Of a stretch of 5,961 bases of DNA, positions 1 to 5,295 are shown piece by piece. Location: positions 1-5,961 of the forward strand of contig JACQFU010000423.1 in NCBI GenBank assembly GCA_016199905.1. Direction: 5' to 3'. The stretch is from Candidatus Wallbacteria bacterium (GTDB lineage: Bacteria; Muiribacteriota; UBA6191; JACPRK01). The position numbers and the translations under genes are program-made. Numbering within the stretch: position 1 is the first letter of the stretch; each line of letters starts with the position of its first letter. Below the pieces are notes generated by a model. That model searched no databases and was not told the origin of the DNA. It worked only from the letters and a program-made list of their open reading frames with translations.

Positions 1-17
1 GCGATGCAACGAACGGA

Positions 18-302
18 CTAGCGGGAAGTGCAGTAGGGGAGAAGAGCCATCTCGCGCGCCCGCTTGACTGCAATGGCGACCAAGCGCTGGTGGCCGGCAC
101 AGGCGCCGGAGGTCCTGAGCGCGAGAATCTTGTTCTTCTCGTTGATGAACCGCTTGATGGTCGTCAGATCCTTGTAGTCGATGTCCTGGACGTTGGTCGC
201 GCAGAAGCTACAGACCTTCTTCTTGACCTGTTTCCGGACCTTCGGCTCCTTCTTGCCGCGGCCCTTGCCGCCCTTCTCGTTGCGGCCCTTGGACTTAGCC
301 AT
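18..302 (-). CDS. rpsR: 30S ribosomal protein S18
   Basis: Small-subunit ribosomal protein that binds the 16S rRNA central domain as a heterodimer with S6. The 94-residue product has a Lys/Gly-rich N-terminal extension (about residues 1-29), then the S18 core: CSFC at 31-34, IDYKDLTTIKRFI at 41-53, a CAGHQR block at 68-73 and KRAREMALLPY at 80-90. Four cysteines (C31, C34, C68, C91) plus H71 match the cysteine-bearing, probably zinc-binding ('C+') form of S18 rather than the cysteine-free form; metal binding is inferred. It starts at ATG 302-300 with a GGAGG Shine-Dalgarno (minus strand, 316-312) nine bases upstream, and stops at TAG (20-18). It is the last visible gene of the rpsF-ssb-rpsR operon. 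Only 17 bases follow, with no start codon for rplI in them. Length and motifs are normal for the family. Confidence 0.97.
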   Translation of the reverse strand: MAKSKGRNEKGGKGRGKKEPKVRKQVKKKVCSFCATNVQDIDYKDLTTIKRFINEKNKILALRTSGACAGHQRLVAIAVKRAREMALLPYCTSR

Positions 303-330
303 CTAAATAATCCTCCAACTAGGGTGAAAT

Positions 331-348
331 GGTCCCGTGTCAGGGACC
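331..348 (-). other. GC-rich hairpin in the ssb-rpsR spacer
   Basis: The 53-base spacer between the ssb stop and the rpsR start contains a perfect six-base inverted repeat: GGTCCC (331-336) and GGGACC (343-348) around a six-base loop. It lies just upstream of the rpsR Shine-Dalgarno. No T-run follows it on the minus strand (the downstream bases read ATTTCACC), so it is not a convincing intrinsic terminator. It could act as an mRNA processing or stability element or as a partial attenuator, or be fortuitous in GC-rich DNA. Confidence 0.35.
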
Positions 349-355
349 GGGAACA

Positions 356-826
356 TCAAAAGGGGACGTCGTCTTCAGGTGGGGCATCGTTCATGCCGCC
401 ACCGAAGTCGTCAGGCATTTCGGGGGCTTCGGAGGGTGCTTGCGACCGGGGGCGCTGCCCACCGCCGCCCGCGCCGGCTCCGGCCCCCCCGCCGGGGGCT
501 CCGAGGAACTGGACGTTGTCGCTGACGACCTCGACGGCCGTGCGTTTCTGTCCCTCCTCGGTTTGCCAGGAGCGTGAGTTGAGGCGACCCTCGACGAAGA
601 CGGAACGCCCCTTGGACAGGTAGTTGGCGCAGTTCTCGCCAGTCTTACCCCAGGCGGTGCACTTGATATAGGTTGTCTCCTTCTGCAGCGTTCCGTCTTT
701 GCCCTTGAACTGACGGTTCATGGCGAGGTCGAAATGGCAGACGGCGGCGCCGCCGGCGGTGTATCGAAGCTCCGGGTCGCGCGTCAGGTTTCCGATGAGG
801 AAGACCTTGTTGAGATTGGCCGCCAT
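356..826 (-). CDS. ssb: Single-stranded DNA-binding protein
   Basis: Binds and protects single-stranded DNA in replication, recombination and repair, normally as a tetramer of OB folds. The 156-residue product has the OB fold at about residues 4-108: NKVFLIGNLTRDPELRYT at 6-23, then TTYIKCTAWGKTGENC at 51-66, YLSKGRSVFVEGRL at 69-82, and VEVVSDNVQFLG near 98-109. Aromatic residues W59 and W87 are at positions typical of DNA-stacking residues. A glycine/alanine-rich flexible linker (about 110-146) leads to the acidic tip PPEDDVPF, the classic C-terminal partner-binding peptide, so the protein is complete. The start is ATG 826-824, 13 bases after the rpsF stop, and I see no good Shine-Dalgarno in that gap, so translation may be coupled to rpsF. 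The spacing and order fit one transcript with rpsF and rpsR. Length is ordinary for bacterial SSB. Confidence 0.97.
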   Translation of the reverse strand: MAANLNKVFLIGNLTRDPELRYTAGGAAVCHFDLAMNRQFKGKDGTLQKETTYIKCTAWGKTGENCANYLSKGRSVFVEGRLNSRSWQTEEGQKRTAVEVVSDNVQFLGAPGGGAGAGAGGGGQRPRSQAPSEAPEMPDDFGGGMNDAPPEDDVPF

Positions 827-839
827 GATGCGTAGGAGA

Positions 840-1127
840 CTAAACGAATTTTCGGGTCGTCATCGAGCGCAGGACTTCTTCCTGCAGCTTCAAGAACTCG
901 GCGAACTTCTTGGCGGAGTCCTTGGCGCCTTCGAACTCGAAGAGGATGTAGTAGCCTTCGCCCTGCTTCTTGATCTCATAGGCGAGCTTCTTCCGGCCCC
1001 ACTCGGTGATCTTGGCAAGGCGGGCACCGGTCTTTGCGAGCGCGGCTTCCGTCTTCTCCACGAGCTTGGTCACGTCCTTCTTTTCGAAGTTCGGGTCGGC
1101 GATCAAGAGCGTCTCGTATGTCGTCAT
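840..1127 (-). CDS. rpsF: 30S ribosomal protein S6
   Basis: Small-subunit ribosomal protein that pairs with S18 on the 16S rRNA platform. The 95-residue product begins MTTYETLLIADPNF, has the central WGRKKLAYEIKKQGEGYYI block at 43-61, which is diagnostic for S6, and ends in LRSMTTRKFV, a common S6 C-terminus. It is at the short end of the family, without an acidic C-terminal extension. I chose ATG 1127-1125 because an AGGAGG Shine-Dalgarno (minus strand, 1140-1135) sits seven bases upstream. The frame stays open upstream to 1382, but that stretch has no S6 homology and would overlap the promoter and leader. The stop is TAG (842-840). It is the first gene of the operon, so S6, SSB and S18 are produced together. 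Its leader is a plausible target for feedback by the S6:S18 complex. Confidence 0.97.
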   Translation of the reverse strand: MTTYETLLIADPNFEKKDVTKLVEKTEAALAKTGARLAKITEWGRKKLAYEIKKQGEGYYILFEFEGAKDSAKKFAEFLKLQEEVLRSMTTRKFV

Positions 1128-1292
1128 CGATGAACCTCCTCTCTCCGAGCATCCATTCGCGACTTTGGGCCGAACGGCCATAGAAACGAAAAGACCGTTC
1201 GAATCCCGGTCCGCGACGTTTCGCGGCATCCGGCCGGGTTCCGCTTGCGGTTTGGATCGGCTGCCACAATGGCTTCCGTGGCCGCCGGGAGA
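1128..1292 (-). promoter_or_regulatory. Structured rpsF 5' leader, possible S6:S18 autoregulatory RNA
   Basis: About 165 nt lie between the predicted transcription start and rpsF, long for a housekeeping gene. Read on the minus strand I find three hairpins. A: 1287-1284/1282-1278 pair with 1261-1258/1267-1263 (4+5 bp, one A-G mismatch, 10-nt loop). B: 1226-1221 with 1216-1211 (CCGCGA/TCGCGG, AACG loop), extended by CCGG 1233-1230 with 1209-1206 across an asymmetric 3x1 internal loop. C: CGAACGG 1201-1195 with CCGTTCG 1177-1171 around a 17-nt loop, with a GGG/CCC extension (1207-1205 with 1169-1167). A small alternative hairpin (1179-1176 with 1171-1168, GTTC loop) would exclude C. Many bacterial rpsF leaders carry an RNA that mimics the S6:S18 site of 16S rRNA. 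I infer that role here but cannot confirm the family consensus by eye. Confidence 0.45.
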
Positions 1293-1298
1293 GGCCAG

Positions 1299-1327
1299 AG
1301 TATAGCAGATCACCCCGTCCGGGACAA
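1299..1327 (-). promoter_or_regulatory. Sigma70-type promoter for rpsF-ssb-rpsR
   Basis: On the minus strand TTGTCC (1327-1322) is separated by exactly 17 bases from TATACT (1304-1299), and the -10 is preceded by TGC, giving an extended -10 (TGn). The hexamers match the TTGACA/TATAAT consensus at 4 of 6 and 5 of 6 positions. Transcription would start near 1290-1294, leaving a leader of about 165 nt before the rpsF start codon. It is the best promoter match I found in the window and lies where a strong ribosomal-protein promoter is expected. Confidence 0.7.
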
Positions 1328-1463
1328 CGAATCTTTTTGCGGTCGGCACCTGGCAACAGGGGGAAGGGACAAGGCGCGACAAAGGCTATCAAATCGGCAG
1401 CCGGATCGACCGATATTGTCTGGTGAGCCGCACCTTGTTCGAACTCTCCAGGAGATTCCGACC
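1328..1463 (+). other. Remainder of the divergent intergenic region
   Basis: The rpsF start and the plus-strand gene at 1464 are 336 bases apart. The rpsF side holds the promoter and leader listed separately. In the remaining 136 bases I see no convincing sigma70 or sigma54 promoter for the plus-strand gene. A TATTGT at 1413-1418 and a TATCAA at 1387-1392 lack matching -35 boxes. The only clear signal is the AGGAG ribosome-binding site at 1450-1454. No tRNA or repeat is visible. Confidence 0.5.
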
Positions 1464-2087
1464 ATGAACCGAGCCGCCGCCTGGCGCATGAATACCCCCG
1501 CCGTCCGCTACGACTACGCACCTCGAAGCTGGGACATGCACCACCGTTCCTCGATCGTAGATCTGGCCCGCCGGGAAAATTTCTGGCCGTTGGTGCGCAA
1601 GACATTCAAGCTGGCGGCGATCTCCGCGGTGGGAGCGGGGATCGTGTACTCCGGGATGAGCTACCGGGTGCACTACCTGGGCGATGGGACGCTACGATTC
1701 GAGAAGCGCGCCGACCTGGCAATGACGATGACGGCCACGGCGCCCTCTCCAGTGCTGGCGCTGATGGGCGTAACCGGCCCCGAGGGTGCGGGTGCAACCC
1801 GGCAGACAGGCACTCCGGCGCCGGCACCGAAAGCCTCGCCTGTGGATGCGGCCCCGCACGCTCCCAAGAAGTCCGGAGAGGACGAGTGTCGTCGGACCCG
1901 GCATGCCCTGAGTGCCGCGATCGCAAGCTACAACAAACGATACCCGGGCACCAGGATTCGCTCCTTCCAGACCCTGGCCCTGGCGACCAGCGAGTTTGGC
2001 GAGAAACCGGCGTGTGCTCAGGGCGGCGCCTACTCGCTTTCGTTCAAGGCCGAGGAGCCGGTCGTGAAGTGCCCGGCGCATAGCTAG
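1464..2087 (+). CDS. Single-pass membrane protein with pilin-like C-terminal signature
   Basis: I do not recognise this 207-residue protein as a named family. Residues 1-46 are polar and rich in Arg and aromatic residues. A hydrophobic segment at about 47-66 (KLAAISAVGAGIVYSGMSY) is the only membrane span and follows basic residues, suggesting a cytoplasmic N-terminus. A Pro/Ala-rich linker covers about 103-137. Residues 141-207 form a compact domain beginning ECRRTRHALSAAIASYNKRYPG and ending ACAQGGAYSLSF...VVKCPAHS, with three cysteines (C142, C184, C203). The pattern of an N-terminal helix, then 'C..GG.Y', then 'V.CP.H' resembles the C-terminal part of minor pilins and pseudopilins. It lacks the prepilin peptidase site and N-terminal pilin helix, so a pilin assignment is not supported. 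ATG 1464 is chosen for the AGGAG nine bases upstream; the frame opens earlier at 1245, but inside the rpsF leader. It is alone on its strand here. Confidence 0.72.
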   Translation: MNRAAAWRMNTPAVRYDYAPRSWDMHHRSSIVDLARRENFWPLVRKTFKLAAISAVGAGIVYSGMSYRVHYLGDGTLRFEKRADLAMTMTATAPSPVLALMGVTGPEGAGATRQTGTPAPAPKASPVDAAPHAPKKSGEDECRRTRHALSAAIASYNKRYPGTRIRSFQTLALATSEFGEKPACAQGGAYSLSFKAEEPVVKCPAHS

Positions 2088-2101
2088 CCGGGGCGTCAGC
2101 C

Positions 2102-2117
2102 AGGGCGACAGCGCCCT
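2102..2117. terminator. Hairpin between convergent genes, possible bidirectional terminator
   Basis: AGGGCG (2102-2107) and CGCCCT (2112-2117) form a perfect six-base stem with an ACAG tetraloop, in the 37-base gap between the stop codons of two convergent genes. A stem-loop here would be read from both strands. Neither side has a T-run, so classical intrinsic termination is doubtful. The call rests on position and stem strength. Confidence 0.35.
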
Positions 2118-2124
2118 CGCCGCT

Positions 2125-3015
2125 CTACAACCCCAGAGCGCGACGGGCGGCCCAGTCGACAGTCTGGAGGAGCGCCGGCTCGTCGACGGGGCGAGGCATA
2201 CACATCGTTGCGCCCATCGACTGGAGCTGTTTCTGCCAACCTTCCTGGCCGGGTTCGACGAGCACGATCAGGCTCAACCGCCGGCGAACGGCCAGCGATG
2301 CGGACCGAAGCTGCTCGCAGATCCTGCTCATGGGCTCCAGCGGCAACCGCACGTTCAGGACGACGATGTCAACGGGGTGGCTGCCGAAGAGCACGAGCAT
2401 GTTGTCCGAGCGCGGGCACTCGAGCACGTGATAGCCCTTGGTGAGCATGGGGATGGCCATGGCTCCTGTGCGCGGGTCTTCTCCGCCCACGATCATGATG
2501 GGATGGGGGTAGGCGTTGGGTATTTCCGGCTGGCGGAGTTGGATCTCCGCCGCGGAAGAACCGGTCCGCGCTGCGCTGATGCGGTCGCGCAAGGCGCGTG
2601 AGGCGTCCAGAGTCGCCGGATCGCGGCTTTGCTCCAGCTGGGCGATGCAGCTCTGCAGACTCGGCAGCAGCGCTTCCTTTCGCAAAGGCTTCGTCATGTA
2701 GAAGTACGCGCCCGCGCGTAGGGCTTCGAGGGCCATCTGGCGATCTTGCAGACCCGTGATCACGAAGATCATGATCTGCCGGCCCAGCTCGGGCTCGATG
2801 GCCCGAATGTCCCGGATTACCTCCAGGCCGTTCTTGTTGGGCATCAGCATGTCGAGAAGCATGATCTCGACCGGGGAGTTGCGCAGATGCCCCTCGACGG
2901 TGAGCGGATCGAGAGTCGCGATGGACTTGAATCCGCACTCGTCGAGGAGGTCTTTGCCCATTTCCAGGGCAAGCTCGCTATCGTCGACGACCAGGATGGG
3001 ATTCGAATAGGCCAC
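2125..3015 (-). CDS. Response regulator with tandem receiver domains, second degenerate
   Basis: A 296-residue two-component signalling protein, probably cytoplasmic. The first receiver (about 5-128) is complete: acidic pair D11/D12 in ILVVDDS, phosphoacceptor D55 in IMLLDMLMP, T87 in FVITG and K109 in YMTKP. A linker (about 129-170, with a helical LRDRISAAR segment) leads to a second receiver-like domain (about 171-290) starting PIMIVGGED. There the acidic pair has become G/E, the phosphoacceptor position is N221 in VVLNVRLP and the lysine is R275 in CMPRPVDEP, so it should not be phosphorylated. No DNA-binding, GGDEF or other output domain follows. The start is GTG 3015-3013: an in-frame stop lies six codons upstream, a weak GGGAAGG Shine-Dalgarno precedes it, and the next ATG would remove the first beta strand. 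No histidine kinase is in the window, so partner and output are unknown; it likely works through protein-protein contacts. Confidence 0.93.
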   Translation of the reverse strand: MAYSNPILVVDDSELALEMGKDLLDECGFKSIATLDPLTVEGHLRNSPVEIMLLDMLMPNKNGLEVIRDIRAIEPELGRQIMIFVITGLQDRQMALEALRAGAYFYMTKPLRKEALLPSLQSCIAQLEQSRDPATLDASRALRDRISAARTGSSAAEIQLRQPEIPNAYPHPIMIVGGEDPRTGAMAIPMLTKGYHVLECPRSDNMLVLFGSHPVDIVVLNVRLPLEPMSRICEQLRSASLAVRRRLSLIVLVEPGQEGWQKQLQSMGATMCMPRPVDEPALLQTVDWAARRALGL

Positions 3016-3059
3016 GGCTTCGCCTTCCCTTTACGACTGAGGTCTGCGGGGCGACGGCC

Positions 3060-3065
3060 AGTATA
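3060..3065 (-). promoter_or_regulatory. Possible -10 box for the response regulator
   Basis: TATACT on the minus strand (3065-3060) lies 45 bases upstream of the GTG start, in the 100-base gap after the outer-membrane protein gene. It is the same hexamer as the rpsF -10. I see no good -35 at 16-18 bases spacing and no extended TGn, so it may be weak or activator-dependent. No intrinsic terminator for the upstream cluster is evident in this gap, so read-through into the regulator is also possible. Confidence 0.35.
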
Positions 3066-3115
3066 CACGGACGCCGGCAGCCTTTGGGAGCCGCGACGCG
3101 CTTTCGGTCCTGAGT

Positions 3116-3976
3116 CTAGAACGGCAAGCGCAAGCTCACGAAGTGCTCCTTGACGATGGTGCCGTTGAAGTAGCTGTAGTCGAGCTTGAAGTCGTCGAAG
3201 AACTTGATGCCGAAGCCGAGAGTGAGGACCCCGCCGTCGGAGCCGATACGCAGGGCGAAGTCGTTTTCCAGGAATTGCCGCTCCACTCCGATGCGCAGGC
3301 GCTGGTCGATGGCGCGGTCGGCGTTGAAGATGTTCATCACGTCGACGGCGAAAATGGTTTCGCGCTTGGCGCCGAGGGTGTAGGCGCCGCCCAGGTTGGT
3401 GACGAAGCTGTTGGAGCGGGTGCCGAGTGTGCTGCCGGTGCGGGCGCTGATGACGCTTCCAAGGACCAGGCCGACGTTGAGGCGAGGGTTCGCCTTGTAG
3501 AAGAGAACGAACCCGCGCTCGGCGTTGAGCTTGAGCGAGCGCTCCTCCTTGAGGACGCCCAGGCCCCAGCTGTAATTGGCTACTTTCTCGGGCTTGGTCT
3601 TGAGCTCGTAGTCGGCCTCGAGGTAGTCCTCGAGCGTGAGCTTTTCCTTGCCGGTGTTCTCGTAGATCTTGCCCGCATAGGCGAAGTGGTCGGTGCGGAA
3701 GTCGTCGCGAAAGGCGACGTTGGCGCCCACTTGAACCATGCTCTTGTCGATCTGGCTCAAGCCGGCCGGATTCGTGAAGACCGCGTTCTCGTCGTCGCTG
3801 ATGGCGATGAAGGCACCGCCCATGCCCCGAGGTCTGCCGCCGAGCGCCAGCGCAGGGGAAGCCGTCCCCAGCAGCAGCGAGATCAGCAGCAGCGCGGCCA
3901 AGGCACTTCGGCGCGGCGACGGTGCCCGGGCCGAACTGGCAGCGGAGTCGTGGCTGTGGAGTGCGTGCGTGTGCAT
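3116..3976 (-). CDS. PorV/FadL/TraF-like outer-membrane beta-barrel protein
   Basis: A 286-residue exported protein. It has a basic, His-rich N-region (about 1-23, ending PRR), a hydrophobic core (24-38) and a signal peptidase I-like site after PALA (about residue 44). The mature start carries RPRGMGGAFIAISDDENAVF and NPAGL (48-72), the signature of FadL/PorV/TraF-like barrels (usual form GMGGAFVAxADDxxAxxWNPAGL). The rest alternates short amphipathic strands and polar turns and ends VSLRLPF, the terminal Phe being typical of BAM-inserted barrels. It is shorter than FadL or PorV (usually over 350 residues), suggesting fewer strands. I chose ATG 3976, four bases after the stop of the upstream lipoprotein gene, with AAGGAG eleven bases upstream. 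ATG 4015 is an alternative (13 residues longer, GGGAG upstream) that would overlap that gene. It is the last gene of a three-gene cluster. A barrel is fairly sure; its cargo or partner is unknown. Confidence 0.75.
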   Translation of the reverse strand: MHTHALHSHDSAASSARAPSPRRSALAALLLISLLLGTASPALALGGRPRGMGGAFIAISDDENAVFTNPAGLSQIDKSMVQVGANVAFRDDFRTDHFAYAGKIYENTGKEKLTLEDYLEADYELKTKPEKVANYSWGLGVLKEERSLKLNAERGFVLFYKANPRLNVGLVLGSVISARTGSTLGTRSNSFVTNLGGAYTLGAKRETIFAVDVMNIFNADRAIDQRLRIGVERQFLENDFALRIGSDGGVLTLGFGIKFFDDFKLDYSYFNGTIVKEHFVSLRLPF

Positions 3977-3980
3977 GGCC

Positions 3981-5285
3981 TCAGCGGCTCCTTGGAACGT
4001 TGACGAAAAGGTCATCGGGGTCTCCCGAGAAGCTCTCGGTCCTGTAGCGGGCCCCGGATTCGGCCGCGACAGGCTTGTACCGCTTCGAAGGCGGTGGCGT
4101 ATCGTCCTGGGCTTCGTCGGATCGGGTTCGAGCCGGGGGGCGCGAGCCGGCCACCCGTACCTTTGCCGACGACTTGCGAGTGACGTAGGTCTCCTGGGGC
4201 GTCGGGTCCTCCGCCGCGACGACAGCCGACTCGGGGATGTCGTAGTCGGTGGCCACGGATGCCGGTCGCGGGGCAGCTGCGGCCCGTCGGGACGCGGGGC
4301 GGGGCCTGGCGGCGCTGCGTGAGCGCAGTGCTGGCGAGCCGAAGGCCGTTGAGGCTCGCGTCCTCCTCGAGGTCGTCGTGATCGGCGGCTTGGCCTGGAC
4401 GTCGGCATAGACGCAGTGGATGGTCGCTAGCTGGCTGTCGTCGGGGTTCGAGCTCGGGTTGTAGGCGTTGAGCCAGCTCGTCTGGAGTTCCTCGGTCGGG
4501 GCCAGAAGGTCGAGGACGGCCGGGTTGCCGAAGAAATCGCTGCCCCCGCCGAAGTTCGTGTCGGTGGGGAACTTGTAGATCTTGGCGTTCTGGAACTCGT
4601 GGTTTCCCAGCGCCCGGTCGTCGAACTGCATCATCAGGCACTGATATCCCCAGGTCGGCTGGGGCTCGCCGATGAGCGCCTTTGGCACCTGGACGACGAA
4701 GTCGAAGCCTTCCACGAAGACCGTTTCGGGGATGACGATCTTGGGCTTCAAGTGCACCAGCTCCATATCGTTGGTGCGCGATTCGATGAGGCGTTTCACA
4801 TCGACGCTGCGGTTGGGCGTGACCAGGATCATCTGCTCCCAGGCGCTGTCGTCGGCGAACTCCACAAATCGGCCGGGCAGGGTACGCGTGACTCCGCTTC
4901 CAGGCTTGTGGTCCTTGTCGATGTAGATATCCATCAGCTGCAGGAACCACCCCTTAGCCTCGGAAGAGCCGTCGGGTCGGAATTTCTGGATCGGCCGGCG
5001 AGTGGTGATGCGGAAGTCGATCATCGCCCCCGCGTCTTCGACCTGAAACTTCTCGATATCGAAGAAGCCTTCGCGGTTGTCGAAGCGGAGCGGGTAGATG
5101 TAGGTCCCCGGACCCTTGTCGTCGCCGCGCGGATCGCGCATCGAGAAGTAGATCTTCCGACCGCTTTCGTAGCTGCCAACCTGCGGCTTGTAGACGGCGG
5201 GAGGCGTCGTGCCGGCGCACCCTCCGGCGAACAGGAAGGCGAGCGCCGCGACGGCGAGCTTCTGGAGAGTCTGGACCCATTTCAT
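3981..5285 (-). CDS. Lipoprotein with glucodextranase C-terminal/DOMON-like domain
   Basis: A 434-residue predicted lipoprotein. MKWVQTLQKLA and a hydrophobic stretch lead to FAGGC, placing the lipidated cysteine at C23. Residues about 42-297 resemble the glucodextranase C-terminal (SLH-like/DOMON-like) binding module: DPRGDDKGPGTYIYP at 51-65, GFFDIEKFQVED at 73-84, GWFLQLMDIYID at 112-123, TLPGRFVEF at 135-143 and a later GFDFVVQVPK at 193-202. In alpha-glucan enzymes this module is an accessory, probably carbohydrate-binding or surface-associating, domain. No catalytic domain is present. Residues about 302-434 are low-complexity, rich in Arg, Pro, Ala and Ser and probably disordered, with a net basic first part. 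The start is ATG 5285-5283, ten bases after the stop of the preceding gene, with only a weak TAGG-type Shine-Dalgarno, so coupling is likely. It should sit in a membrane facing the periplasm or cell surface. The domain call is moderately secure, the function open. Confidence 0.78.
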   Translation of the reverse strand: MKWVQTLQKLAVAALAFLFAGGCAGTTPPAVYKPQVGSYESGRKIYFSMRDPRGDDKGPGTYIYPLRFDNREGFFDIEKFQVEDAGAMIDFRITTRRPIQKFRPDGSSEAKGWFLQLMDIYIDKDHKPGSGVTRTLPGRFVEFADDSAWEQMILVTPNRSVDVKRLIESRTNDMELVHLKPKIVIPETVFVEGFDFVVQVPKALIGEPQPTWGYQCLMMQFDDRALGNHEFQNAKIYKFPTDTNFGGGSDFFGNPAVLDLLAPTEELQTSWLNAYNPSSNPDDSQLATIHCVYADVQAKPPITTTSRRTRASTAFGSPALRSRSAARPRPASRRAAAAPRPASVATDYDIPESAVVAAEDPTPQETYVTRKSSAKVRVAGSRPPARTRSDEAQDDTPPPSKRYKPVAAESGARYRTESFSGDPDDLFVNVPRSR

Positions 5286-5295
5286 GGTGCGATAC

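Noticed and set aside
90..623. Plus-strand open frame across rpsR and ssb
   Set aside because: It is antisense to two unmistakable housekeeping genes.
1128..1382. N-terminal extension of S6 to 1382
   Set aside because: It lacks S6 homology, spans the promoter and leader, and ignores the strong AGGAGG site before 1127.
1245..1463. Upstream start at 1245 for the plus-strand membrane protein
   Set aside because: It would overlap the rpsF promoter and leader; the stretch has no domain character and ATG 1464 has a good ribosome-binding site.
3016..3115. Intrinsic terminator after the barrel gene
   Set aside because: I looked for a stem followed by a T-run on the minus strand and found only short, imperfect pairings.
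3143..4003. Long open frame (286 codons) on the plus strand
   Set aside because: It is antisense to the barrel gene, whose product has a signal peptide, a family motif and a terminal Phe. The plus-strand product is a Val/Ala/Glu/Asp-rich composition artefact of GC-rich DNA.
3977..4408. N-terminal extension of the barrel protein back to 4408
   Set aside because: It would overlap the lipoprotein tail by more than 400 bases and place an Arg/Pro/Ser-rich stretch before an obvious signal peptide.
4012..4950. Alternative 312-codon minus-strand frame inside the lipoprotein gene
   Set aside because: Its Arg/Pro-rich translation has no recognisable motif, whereas the overlapping frame carries the lipobox and the DPRGDD-type domain.
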